Below are positions 1 to 17,687 of a stretch of DNA of 64,000 nt, in pieces. Position numbers and translations under genes: made by a program. The notes beneath the pieces were generated by a model. The model was not told the origin of the DNA, ran no database searches, and worked only from the letters and a program-made list of their open reading frames with translations. This DNA is from Acanthacorydalis orientalis (Eukaryota; Arthropoda; Insecta; Megaloptera; Corydalidae), in the NCBI GenBank assembly GCA_034766995.1, contig CM068313.1, positions 38,869,496-38,933,495 on the forward strand. Direction: 5' to 3'. The first letter of the stretch is position 1; every line of letters begins with the position of its first letter.

Positions 1-7285
<7,285 letters not shown>

Positions 7286-7796
7286 TATTTGATTCAATAA
7301 ACTAATGGTTTAATCATACTGATTTTCAATGTAATAAATACAAAAAATACAATATTCACAAAATGGAAATAAAATTAATTAACCTGTGTCGTTATGATTA
7401 CAATAAAAACTATACATATTTTTTAATAGTACAGAAATGTATCTTTTCAAAGAAATTATCTGAAGATTTACGAATTTTATAATTTTTAACAAAAATAAAT
7501 GACGTTTTATTTAATCACAGAAAAATAGAACAGGATTAAAAAATATGTTTCCTTTTAAAGTAAAATTAAAGTAGTCACTCGATATATTATAATACTTCAA
7601 GGTATCTCTATATAAGCAAATAAAATTAATTTAAGATTGATAAAACTCATTTATCTTCCACAAGATAAAAAATACACATTTCATAGTTGCACTGAATTTG
7701 ACATTTGATGATTTTAAATTAGTATCAATAGAGGCCTCTTGACGTAATTATTACAAATAATAGATTTTATAAATAGCAGCGCGCAATGGTATAACA
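7286..7796. promoter_or_regulatory. Bidirectional spacer between DOP1 and the MPPE1-like gene
   Basis: 511 bp separate the two start codons, so both promoters must lie here or in untranslated exons. Visible signals are TGACGTAA (CRE-like) at about 7740, a GAGGCCTC palindrome just before it, and TATAAAT at 7768-7774. That TATA sits only 23 bp before the plus-strand ATG, so it may not be the functional box. No microsatellite here, unlike the flanking introns. Confidence 0.55.
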
Positions 7797-7813
7797 ATGG
7801 TTAGAAAAATACG
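7797..7813 (+). CDS. MPPE1: MPPE1-like exon 1
   Basis: 17 nt coding for MVRKI plus two bases, followed by CG|GTAAAT. Immediately upstream, ATGGTATAA (7786-7794) is a two-codon upstream ORF that ends two bases before this ATG. Confidence 0.75.
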
Positions 7814-8787
7814 GTAAATATATTTTTTCTGCAAATATATATCATTAAAAATCCATGCAAAAATGCAAATTTTTTAAGGAAATGTCTAGTGTTTAAATTG
7901 TGTAACCTTAACATTAAGTGTCATTTTCAGATTTTGTTCAAAGTATGTGGTTTTTATAGTATTTATTATAATATTTTATAATGAATACTTTTGTTACTTT
8001 TTAAAAACATATGCCTGGAATAAATTAACATGTAAATCTAATGATTCTGATTGTGCGAGATTATTATTTGTCGCAGATCCACAAATATTAGGCGAAGTCA
8101 ATGAAAATTTTATTTCAAGATGGGATTGTGATAGGTATATACTTTAATTGAAATAGTAAATTATAAAAGAGATGTAAATCATCTTATTACATGTATTCTT
8201 TATTTCTTGTACTAATGAGCGTAAGTTAGTAAATTGATTATAAATATAACAGTAATATTGGTATAAATATAATACAGATCATTTGATTAAACAAATGAAT
8301 TTCAAAATAAGAAAAAAATACAATCATTGTTATATAAAAATTAAAATTTTATTTTCTGAACTATTACCGAAAAGAAATTTAACTATTACTTATATTAATT
8401 GATTAGCTATTATAAAATAATTTATTAATGTAATGATTACAGATACATAGCCAATACTTACAGTCATGCTGTTTCATATTTTCAACCAAATGTTATAATT
8501 TTTCTTGGCGATTTAATGGATGAAGGATCAATAGCCACAAACGAAGAATATCAAAGATATCTTTATAGATTTTTAAATATTTTTAATACTCAGTATCCTA
8601 TTCAGGTAATTAGTATATTCACATTCACACACACACACATTATATATATATATATATATATATATAACATTTTAATGGATATTTTTTAAATTATAAAATA
8701 ATATGAACAAATAACTTACCTAAGTACAGTTAGCAGTAGTTTACAATTGAGTTTCAATATTTTTCATATTTATATTGTATGTATGTA

Positions 8788-8877
<90 letters not shown>

Positions 8878-9615
8878 TACATATACATATTTTTAGCATA
8901 TCTGGTTACCTGGAGATAATGATATTGGTGGTGAAGATGACAGATTGACAAAAGAGAAAATTGAACGGTATGAAAATTCATTTCAGCAACCAACAGTATT
9001 AGTTTATGGTAACTTAGTTTTTTATAAGGTGAATCGATTAACTTATGAAGTACCTAAAAAGCCTGATTCAGAATATGAAATCGAAAATGCAATTAACATT
9101 GCTCTTAGTCATTTACCATTACTTTTTATGCCAGCAACATATGTGAGTAAAGTAATAGATGCAATACATCCACCTATAATGTTCAGTGCCCATGAACATA
9201 AATCTATGGTGGTAGATACAGGTTATCAACAAGAAAATAGACATATTAATATCATATCTGAAGAAACGAATAAAATATATAGCACTAATTTGAGTACTGA
9301 AAGAATTTACGAATATATTATTCCTACATGTTCTTATAGAATGGGTACTTTACAAGTTGGATATGGAGCAGCAATATTAGGTTTGTTATATTTATAAATA
9401 AGTTCAAAATCCTTATGATTAAAACATGTACATATTAACTTTTTATAATTAATTATACCTCTGAGTAGTTACATTTGTCATTGTAGGTAAAGTAATTATA
9501 ATTATTTATCCATACTATATTTTTTTAAAGGAAATCTAAAACCAACTTTTTATCACATTTATTTTTTTAAAAAATAAACTATAATTATTCTATAGACAAA
9601 AATACAATTATTTAG

Positions 9616-9689
<74 letters not shown>

Positions 9690-9913
9690 TTTATGTACAT
9701 AATGTTATAACCCATGATTCTACTTTATTTATAGACATGAAAAATCGACACTTACAGTATACAGTATTATGGTCACCATCCAGATTTACACAATTATTTA
9801 TATACATATTTTTAGTTTTAATTATTTTTTATCAAATACTTAAAATATCGTTATGCTGGGTAATTCATTTACTTCCAAGACGTAAACATAAACTACCTAA
9901 CGAGCAAGTGTAA
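7797..9913 (+). CDS. MPPE1: Metallophosphoesterase 1 (MPPE1/PGAP5/Cdc1-Ted1 family) protein
   Basis: Five exons: 7797-7813, 7931-8134, 8443-8605, 8897-9380 and 9735-9913; 1047 nt, 348 aa. Membrane segments at about residues 11-30 and near the C-terminus (TQLFIYIFLVLIIFY) frame a calcineurin-like phosphoesterase domain. Motifs are VADPQ (D55, Q57), GDLMDEG (96-102), GDND (134-137), SHLPL (199-203) and SAHEH (225-229). Family members remodel GPI anchors or act in ER exit, being Mn-dependent ER/Golgi enzymes in vertebrates and yeast (family knowledge). The usual GNHD is GDND here, so the catalytic His position reads Asn; activity is uncertain. The tail RRKHKLPNEQV is basic and cytosolic-looking. 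The start is the first ATG giving a 17-nt exon joined in frame to the next. Confidence 0.9.
7931..8134 (+). CDS. MPPE1: MPPE1-like exon 2
   Basis: 204 nt: N-terminal hydrophobic anchor YVVFIVFIIIFY, then RLLFVADPQILGE, the first metal-binding motif of the phosphoesterase fold. Acceptor TTTTCAG, donor AG|GTATAT. Confidence 0.9.
8135..8442 (+). other. MPPE1-like intron 2
   Basis: 308 nt, A+T-rich, no repeat array or coding signal seen. Confidence 0.7.
8443..8605 (+). CDS. MPPE1: MPPE1-like exon 3
   Basis: 163 nt: FQPNVIIFLGDLMDEGS (GDxxDxG motif), followed by RFLNIFNTQYPIQ. Acceptor TTACAG, donor CAG|GTAATT. Confidence 0.9.
8627..8666. repeat. (CA)n(TA)n
   Basis: MPPE1-like intron 3, about 20 nt after the donor. 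Confidence 0.95.
8783..8885. repeat. (TA)n hairpin with inverted flanks
   Basis: GTATGTGCATAT at the left and ATATGCACATAC at the right are exact reverse complements around the array, which ends about 10 nt before the exon 4 acceptor. Confidence 0.95.
8897..9380 (+). CDS. MPPE1: MPPE1-like exon 4
   Basis: 484 nt: HIWLPGDNDIGGEDD, then SHLPLLF and PPIMFSAHEHKSMVV, the remaining metal-site motifs. The acceptor (TTTTTAG at 8890-8896) directly follows a (TA)n hairpin. The donor G|GTTTGT is weaker than average; unspliced, the frame would stop at 9397. Confidence 0.88.
9618..9687. repeat. (TA)n
   Basis: 70 bp in MPPE1-like intron 4. Confidence 0.95.
9735..9913 (+). CDS. MPPE1: MPPE1-like exon 5 (stop codon exon)
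   Basis: 179 nt: DMKNRHLQYTVLWSPSRF, a second transmembrane helix, then a basic tail ending in TAA at 9911-9913. Acceptor TTTATAG. Confidence 0.85.
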
Positions 9914-10163
9914 TTATTCCACCCATTAATTTTAATGTTATAATGATTAAAGCCTGATCTCTCAGAAAATTATTATATTTAGTACTTAAGATCATGTTAT
10001 AGAGATCATATCTTTATTCATGAAATAATTCTCATATTATATTTAATTGAATTTTGATTTTACGTTAAATGTACTTTTACATATTACGTTTTAACTTTTT
10101 AAAAGAAATGATTTATCTCGAATACAATTTTGTGTATGTTGTAGTTCTCAAATGATACAATTA

Positions 10164-10182
10164 TATGTGTGTGTGTGTGTAT

Positions 10183-10239
<57 letters not shown>
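10164..10239. repeat. (TG)n(TA)n
   Basis: Compound array in the convergent spacer. Confidence 0.95.
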
Positions 10240-10240
<1 letters not shown>

Positions 10241-10298
10241 CTCCTAAGCTTGCATACTCGAATTTAACTGTATTAAAAACCAAGTACTCATCTTATTA

Positions 10299-10304
10299 AA
10301 TAAA
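10299..10304 (+). terminator. Candidate poly(A) signal of the MPPE1-like gene
   Basis: AATAAA, first canonical hexamer I noticed downstream of the stop at 9913. Confidence 0.35.
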
Positions 10305-10899
10305 AACAATCTCTTTAGATTGCATATTTTCATACAAATGTAATTTATTACTATCTTTTCAATTCATGAATTTCTGAGATTATGGAATGTGCAATTTATT
10401 TTTTACATGAAACATTCATTAATGAAACTTACTTTTCAAGTTCTTTTTATAATGATAAAATAGAAAAAAATGTTTGAAATGTACTTAAAAAAATAAATTT
10501 TAGTGTAAAATATATTCAAATATCTATAACCTACTAATAAAAGGTGTTTTGCAACAAATGATATATTCTAACACAGAACTATTCATTTTTTTTAATTTCA
10601 TAGTACAGAAAATAAATGAAAACAATGAATCATTTACTGTTACTTAGAAAAAAAAACAATTGTTAATTTAATAACTTTTGATACAATAAAAGTAATGTAC
10701 AAATAATTATATTACATGCTCATTCACCTACATAGATTAATATTTAAAAATAAAATGTTATTTAATGCAGTCATAACATTTATTTTGTAGCATATAAAAC
10801 CTTGTGTTTTAGTTCACTGCCAAATTTAATTTTGACTACAAGAATATAGTTTGTTATAAAAATATATTTTTACAATAAATGTTTGTCTATGAATTATCT

Positions 10900-10905
10900 T
10901 TTATT
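10900..10905 (-). terminator. Candidate poly(A) signal of ISCA2
   Basis: AATAAA on the minus strand about 65 nt after the stop codon. Confidence 0.4.
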
Positions 10906-10969
10906 TCCTAATATCATATGCATACATATATACAGTTAAATACACAACTTTTTAATACATTACTACTGT

Positions 10970-11813
10970 TCATATTTTTATTGAAAATGAGGCACCACAT
11001 GAACATCCTTGTTCAGCCATTGGGTTCTCAATTATTCTGAAAGCTGAACGTATTAATTCTTCATGATAGTCAACTGTAGCACCATTAACAAATTCTAGAG
11101 AAGTTGAATCAATAAGAACTTTAACACCATCTTTTTCAAATACTCTGAAAATACAATTAATACAAATTAGATACACATACATTCATAATTCCTATGATCA
11201 ATTTTCTTACAACTTTAATAATTATATTAATGTACATGTATTTTAGATAACACATTTTATTACGGTAATGTTTAATTACATATTAAAAATAAATGAACTA
11301 AATATATTGTTTCTGTTTTTAGCTAAACAGATATAAGTTTTAACTAATAACATTTTTTGTACAATGTACATTTTCATATGTGTGTGTGTATTCATATTTG
11401 TTTTTTTATGAAAGTTTGAAATTTAAACATCTAATTATGTTTATTTAAGTATTAACAATTTTAGTTTATGAAATAATATGTTTTAAACAGTCCATTTTTG
11501 AAACAATGTATTCAATTTTTTTTAAAAAAACTAAATTAATTTTTACAATAAACAATACTTACTTATCATCATCTTTAATAGAATTATCTAATGTAAATTT
11601 ATATTGAAAGCCTGAACAACCACCTCCTTCAACTGTAATTCGGAGATGTTTATTTTTATTTTCTTGGCAAATTAAACCTTTCAAACGTCGTACACAATTT
11701 TCACTAATAATCAACCTTTGAGCCTCTAAAGAAACTGCACTAAAATGAAAAATCCTCCATAGTTTGCTTACATTATGAAAAGAATGAGGAAATGTGACAA
11801 AATTTAAAGCCAT
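10970..11813 (-). CDS. ISCA2: Mitochondrial iron-sulfur cluster assembly 2 (A-type scaffold)
   Basis: Two exons, 11813-11563 and 11144-10970, joining in frame (AA|A, Lys) to 141 aa. The N-terminus [20 protein letters not shown] is Arg/Lys-containing and lacks acidic residues, as expected for a mitochondrial presequence. The A-type domain follows: [27 protein letters not shown] with the first conserved Cys, and a C-terminal [12 protein letters not shown] with the CxC pair. A-type proteins bind Fe-S clusters through these three Cys; ISCA2 acts with ISCA1 and IBA57 in 4Fe-4S assembly (family knowledge). Length matches the family. The start is the first Met before the presequence. ISCA2 is preferred to ISCA1 because of [10 protein letters not shown] and [14 protein letters not shown]. 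Confidence 0.94.
11145..11562 (-). other. ISCA2 intron
   Basis: 418 nt intron with donor AA|GTAAGT and acceptor TTTTCAG. Nothing else recognised. Confidence 0.8.
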
Positions 11814-12181
11814 TTTTTTATATTTCGTTTATTAATAAAACGTAATGTGATAGTTAAAATTATGAATTGTTTATAATGTATTATTACATTATCTTCATAT
11901 TTAAAATTTATAAATATCTGTACGCAATAATTTATTACATATTTGTAAAACAATAACAGATGATTTAAAAAGTTTGTTACACTTTACTTTAAATTCGTTC
12001 TAACCTCAAAACGTCAATTCTATTTATCATTATATGCACACTACTGACACTACTACACATAAATACTGTCACAATGCTATCATGGCTGCATGAAAACAGA
12101 GATGATAAAAAGTTTTTGTTTAACAACCATTAAATCATTAATAATTATTTAGTAGACAATAATAGTACAAAATTATTTAAA

Positions 12182-12209
12182 TTATATATATATATATATA
12201 TATATATAA
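12182..12209. repeat. (TA)n
   Basis: About 28 bp. Confidence 0.9.
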
Positions 12210-12632
12210 TGGGGCAACTATTTTACTAGCTGCTATAATTGTTCTATAATTATTATAATTAATTTATGATTTCATTTTAAGAACAATATGTTTTGTTTTC
12301 AATATAATTTAAATGATATTGGAGCATTAGTATAGAGAAAGTTATAAAATTTTGTATATTTTTCAACTACCTTTTAGAAATTGAAATATATTTTTTTTAT
12401 TTGCAATTACATATTTGCAACAATATAATTAATTATCAAAATGAAATAACGCTTTCGAGATACGCCTCCAAGCCGATGTTTTTTTTTCGCGAAGGAATCT
12501 GTAACGTATTCAAGAGATGAGAAAAGGACATAGAAAGTGAGGGCAGCTATTTTAATGATTGAATTGTATTTTGTATATTATGAAAATAAAGCGAAAACGT
12601 GTCAAATAAGACTTAAACTTTTTAAAACACCT

Positions 12633-12669
12633 AATATATATATATATATATATGTTTATATGTATATGA

Positions 12670-12706
<37 letters not shown>

Positions 12707-12707
12707 G

Positions 12708-12774
<67 letters not shown>
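12633..12774. repeat. (TA)n, interrupted
   Basis: Three blocks joined by GTTTATATG and GTGGATATAA spacers. Confidence 0.95.
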
Positions 12775-12778
<4 letters not shown>

Positions 12779-13282
12779 TTGTGATAGACGACAAAAACTC
12801 AAGTAATAAAAAAACGATCATCAGAATAATGAATACTGTATTGTTTATTCATGGATCTAGGTACATTGCCACACGGGGGAGCGACAAATGACAATCGTTC
12901 AGATACAAGGGACTACTTGTTTAAATCTTAGCTTAATAACAATCTCGCGTACTCATTAGACTCTCAGGAATTTAAGATTTCTATTATAAAAAGGGCACAT
13001 TAAAATTCTTCGTCGACTTTCTATTTAGATTGCTACTCTTTATTAATATTTATAATAATAAATTCAATCAACTTGTTTTTCAGAAAATAATAAAATGAAG
13101 ATTTGTAACATTACTGAAATAGGCAAGTCCTTCAGATTCATTCTGATGGTATTGTACTATTTACGTACGCATACTATTTGTATTGGAGCAGTGTAAATAT
13201 TCGATACACATCCGCATTAAAATGTACGCGTTTCTTATAACGTTTCTTATGTCGAATTTGCGTTTTAGTAGTGTATTATAAA

Positions 13283-14415
13283 TTAACACACATCCGGCCT
13301 GATGACGAAAATTCGTCATTTCGCAGCCAATCACCAACGGCCAAATGACGAAAGTTCGTCATTTGCATCTTTCAGTAAATGAACGACTCTCGTTTTTTTA
13401 AATCCAAATAAATTAGAATTAAATTTTTACCAAACAGATATATTTCTATGCAAAAGCTATTTTTAGCTTCAGTTGTGTCACATAATGCTACAAACGTAAA
13501 ACAAATGCGTTTAACAATACATTACTCGGTACTGCTTACAGAAGTACTTTATTCAAAGATAAAGCGTTTGTGTGTGCGGATATTTAAAAAATTGTAAGAT
13601 TATTTTAGTTTTCCAAAATTCTTCATATTTATCTACTTTTTCCAAATAAAAATTATATTAAAAAGGGAGAGTGAAAAAAAATTAAGAGAAATTTGTGTAG
13701 ATAATTTATCTGAGGGTGGTAATGATATCGAAGATCTTGTAAAATGTAATCTTGATAGTGACGATGCACTGATAGTGATGTTGTAAAAATAGACCTTCCA
13801 AGTTTAATTCCTTTATAGTTCAGTGACTCTGAAAGTGATAACGATTCTGAAGATGATTTATGGTGTGATATTGACATAGAACCAAATTTAGAATCTTTTG
13901 AAGGATTACCTCACGTGAAAATTATGTCGAAGTCACCCAAAAGTGTAGAAGAGGTGAACAATGTACTAACTGAAAATGAACTAGCTACGTATGTGACTTT
14001 TATAATATTCCCCTTCATATTGGATCTTGTTCCGAATGGTACACCATTTGTTAAAGAAATATTAATTATTTTGTAAATAAAGTTTCGAAAATAATTTAAT
14101 TTGTCTAATAAAATAATGAGAATATCAACTTGATGCTTCCGGGCAAAGAAACAAATTAGGTTTCGGTGTGTTATCAACAATTAATTTGAAGTTTTTATTG
14201 AATTTTATTTTTATTTACCGATTGCCAGATTTTTTTTAAATATATAAAGTATAGAAATAAATATAAATTCATTTAATTTACCAAAATGCCATTAAAGTAT
14301 GTGCGATCATTTAAAATTTATGTTGTTTTAATATAAAAACGTATCAAATCTACAGATGTGTCAAAAAATGTCAGCCTTGGGCCGATGGCAAAAATGCCGG
14401 CCGGATATATGTTAA
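13283..14415 (+). mobile_element. Decayed piggyBac-type element with TTAA duplications
   Basis: TTAA at 13283-13286 and 14412-14415. 13-bp inverted ends CACACATCCGGCC and CATATATCCGGCC agree at 11 of 13 positions. Near the left end are two hairpin motifs with arms TGACGAA/TTCGTCA (about 13302-13317 and 13345-13364). Near the right end GGCAAAAATGCC forms another. The interior has a broken reading frame resembling a piggyBac N-terminus. At about 1.1 kb it is roughly half of a full element, so internally deleted. Confidence 0.8.
13663..14076 (+). pseudogene. piggyBac transposase N-terminal relic
   Basis: Plus-strand frames separated by at least one frameshift and two stops. They read an acidic segment (SEGGNDIEDLVKCNLDSDD; SDSESDNDSEDDLWCDI) and then ESFEGLPHVKIMSKSPKSVE. 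The acidic leader followed by F.G.PGVK...P.S..E is the usual start of piggyBac transposases. The catalytic DDD core is absent. Assignment rests on pattern recall plus the TTAA-flanked inverted ends around it. Confidence 0.6.
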
Positions 14416-16888
14416 GTTGATATAAGATTTATCCTAGTGTATAAATAACTGTAGAACATTTTTATTAGTTGTTAGATTGATTTTTTGCACAATGAACATG
14501 GATAAAAATAGACACTTGTCGCGAGGGAACTTCAAGAAGAAATTGATAATTTATCTAATATTGCAAATTGCCTGGTTATTGCAATTGAAATACCTTTTTA
14601 GAGTAACAGTTATTTATTAGTTTTAGGTCACAAAAATACTATGTCTGCACATCTGAAATAAACATACACAAATTATGATTTTATATACGTGTATCCAAAT
14701 TTCGCTCCTTCAATTTTTCAGCCTAGTAGTGTGCGATTATGTAAATTCAAAATTTTGTTGCATTTTACTAGATTTCATAATAATAGATCATATAATCAAT
14801 ACATATTTTTATATAATAGTCAATTCAATAATAATGAATAAATAATCTACTGTATTTATTAAACAGTAAATGCATTTGAGATATGCAAATAAATATACAA
14901 AGCGTTGATTGTGTCCATTCGCGTCCAATACTTTTAGAGTCAGAATATAGAACTGTAAATCAATTGAATTTTCTGTTATCAGTAGTTAACTAGGTGAACA
15001 TAAATAAACAATGTCTTTTGTAGACATTTAAGACAAACATTGAGCTGAAATGTGACCGACGAAGATCGTTACCTTGTTTTGTAAATTCTCGTCCGTGTTT
15101 CTGTACATTCGATCTGAATGGCGATGCTATATTAGTACCCTTAAATATATTATTTTACGTTAAAAATAATTTAAAAATCGTATATATCTTTTTTTTGATC
15201 AGGTATTTTAAAGTAGAGAAAATAAAAATTAATATTTAATATATTTGATCAAACTTGAATAAGCAGCTTCAAATATCCTGTTAAATGATTTCTCTTCACC
15301 CGGAAAAATAGAAATTATTAGCTCTGAGAAGAGTGATAATGTGATTGACTTAGTTTCTTACGTTCACTTTTCCTATATTTTTTCTAAAAAAGTAAAATTA
15401 AATTAATCAAAGGATAATTCAATTAAAACACATTTCTTTATTTACTTATTTATAAACAAGATAATAATTCTAATTTGATAGCAATACAAAAAAATATTTT
15501 TAACAGTAAATTCAGTGCTCTTTGGTAAAATATTACACACATTTATATAGGAAGTAAAAGAATTGTCTGTTAATTTACAATAAATAATATTCAGAAATAT
15601 AGTACTATGTTTTTGAAACAGAGAATCTATAATAGTTTTAATAAATTTTAAGTATTTAATTATTAACTTTACTAAATAGATAGGTTGCGTTTAACAAATA
15701 ATTTGAGATCTCTCTTTTTTTTCTTTAAATTAACTTTAGAAATCCATTTAAATTAATATCATGATAAGTACGATTCAATCTATGACTAGTTGACTGTGTC
15801 ATTATCGGTATCATTTTTTTTTTAGAAGTATTTTAAATAAGATAAATGGTAATCATCAAACTTTAGAGTTGTTAGGATTTTACAGAAAAAAATCGTTGAA
15901 CACTACAAATTTAGAATAAACTACATGTTACACTGAACTGTAATATGTTGTTTGAAATTAGATTTTAATGAGGTTTAGAATGGAAATATTTGCCCTCTTT
16001 GTTTACATTAAATTATTTTTGTTCCTGAAATAACTTTTTTCTAAAGAATATACAATCTTGCATTTTTTCGAACTTGACGTGCATATGCTGAATGTGTATT
16101 TAATTGAATGAAATGATCTATAAAGCTTTTGATTTAAATCAAATACTAATTTAAATTTATAATAAACATAGAGATAAAGGACTGACATTTATAGTTTGAG
16201 CAAATATTTGTAGGTTATTTTATTTAATTGACTATTTATGTTCGAAATTTGTTCATTTTTAAGAGAAATTATAATGTATATTTAAACAAGCACACGATGT
16301 GAAATCTCATAAAAATATGTTGTGGATTTTATGTAGTATTTTGTCTTTTATAAATAGCATTAGTTTGCTGTTTGTAGAAACTCTGTTCAACACATTAACT
16401 GGTAATATAGGTAGATAAGAGACAAAAAAATACTGATCATAAATTGAATAATCTCTAATTTGAACCGAAAATAAACTTGTAGTGTTTTTGTATATCGTAA
16501 TCAAAAGCTTGTAAATAATATTGTTAAAGATAAAAGATGAGTGCACTTATCTATTTACAAATTATTAAGATTTTGGAAACTTATTTTTGATATTTGTTGA
16601 ATCATTTTTAATTCACATTTTATACGTTTTTGGAGGATATTATTCTTATTTTTTGTTTAGTCCGTGTTTGTGAATGTTTTTCAAATAATTAAAAATTAAA
16701 AATGATGCATCAAAAATCAATACATTTTCTTTGGTTTACCTAAACTAAATATATAAAAAGAATATTTCATTCACCTTCATTTGCTTATGATTAAAACATA
16801 CATCATTCATTCATTCAAAACAAATAATCATTCATATATTTTCATGTACAGACATATCACAATAAATCAATGCAAATTTATTGTAAGG

Positions 16889-16889
<1 letters not shown>

Positions 16890-16938
<49 letters not shown>
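16890..16938. repeat. (TA)n
   Basis: About 49 bp. Confidence 0.95.
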
Positions 16939-16942
<4 letters not shown>

Positions 16943-17326
16943 CTGCTATTTATCTGTATTTATTGTATTCTTTATAAATTCAGTTTTAGTTTTAGTAAAA
17001 GTTGGTGATGAAACAGTTAACGAATATAAAAAAAATGAATTTTTGTCTTTACACTTTGCATTAATTTGCTGTTGATAAAATATTTATGTATAAAGATTTT
17101 CACATATATAAATTTCATTGCGAAATCAATTAAATGTCTGTTATAGTTGAAAAATCAGTATATTTAACATAAGTTATCTTCATTTTCATTTAAATAATAA
17201 ACTATTAATTTATGCCGAGAGCACAAGTACAATCTCCCTACCTCAAATTATACATATTTGTTTTCTTAACATTGTTTCTAAGACAATATATATTTACATA
17301 ATATATGGACAAAATCTAGATTAATA

Positions 17327-17332
17327 TTTATT
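17327..17332 (-). terminator. Candidate first poly(A) signal of the Pax2/5/8 gene
   Basis: AATAAA on the minus strand 131 nt beyond the stop codon. Further hexamers occur downstream, so a longer 3' UTR is possible. Confidence 0.35.
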
Positions 17333-17463
17333 TAATACTATTTTGTGAATTGTTTCGATTCAAAATATTATTTACTTTAAGATTTTATTGATGAAAAGTA
17401 TACTTTCTAAATTGTTCGTTGGTATTATATATCAGTCATCATATGTTAACACTTCAGAGAAAA

Positions 17464-17687
17464 TTAAGCCAAATATAGATCTGTATTGGCTATTGTTTCT
17501 GATTTCAAACATGCACTCCCAGTTGGAGAATTAGCTGAAGCTACTGAATTGGCTCTTGTGGCTGCTAATGGTGAACGACTGGTTGGTTCTTCAAAATGAG
17601 TCGTGGAATGTGCCGTCTCATTGTTCGAATGCACTGTGTTTAAAGTGCCACTAGCCATTTCATTATTATAATAGTAATACGGGGAAT
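17464..17687 (-). CDS. sv: sv terminal exon
   Basis: 224 nt: [20 protein letters not shown], a Ser/Thr/Asn/Ala-rich insect-type extension and a TAA at 17466-17464. Vertebrate Pax2/5/8 end shortly after SPYYYS; the roughly 60-residue extension is longer. Confidence 0.9.

Larger units (their letters stand above)
9914..10969. other. Convergent 3' spacer between MPPE1-like gene and ISCA2
   Basis: Contains the 3' UTRs of both genes. A candidate plus-strand poly(A) signal AATAAA lies at 10299-10304 and a minus-strand one (TTTATT on plus) at 10900-10905, about 65 nt after the ISCA2 stop. One compound (TG)n(TA)n array at 10164-10239. No other gene seen. Confidence 0.6.
11814..13282. other. Spacer upstream of ISCA2
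   Basis: Probable ISCA2 promoter just right of 11813, then A+T-rich DNA with (TA)n arrays at 12182-12209 and 12633-12774. 12835-13090 is a less A+T-rich patch with TATTATAAAAAGGG (about 12981) that I cannot assign. Confidence 0.5.
14416..17463. other. Spacer / possible long 3' UTR of the Pax gene
   Basis: A+T-rich, one (TA)n array (16890-16938). A candidate minus-strand AATAAA (TTTATT on plus, 17327-17332) lies about 130 nt after the Pax stop. I see no coding region; the few open frames of 60-90 codons have no recognisable features. Confidence 0.5.
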
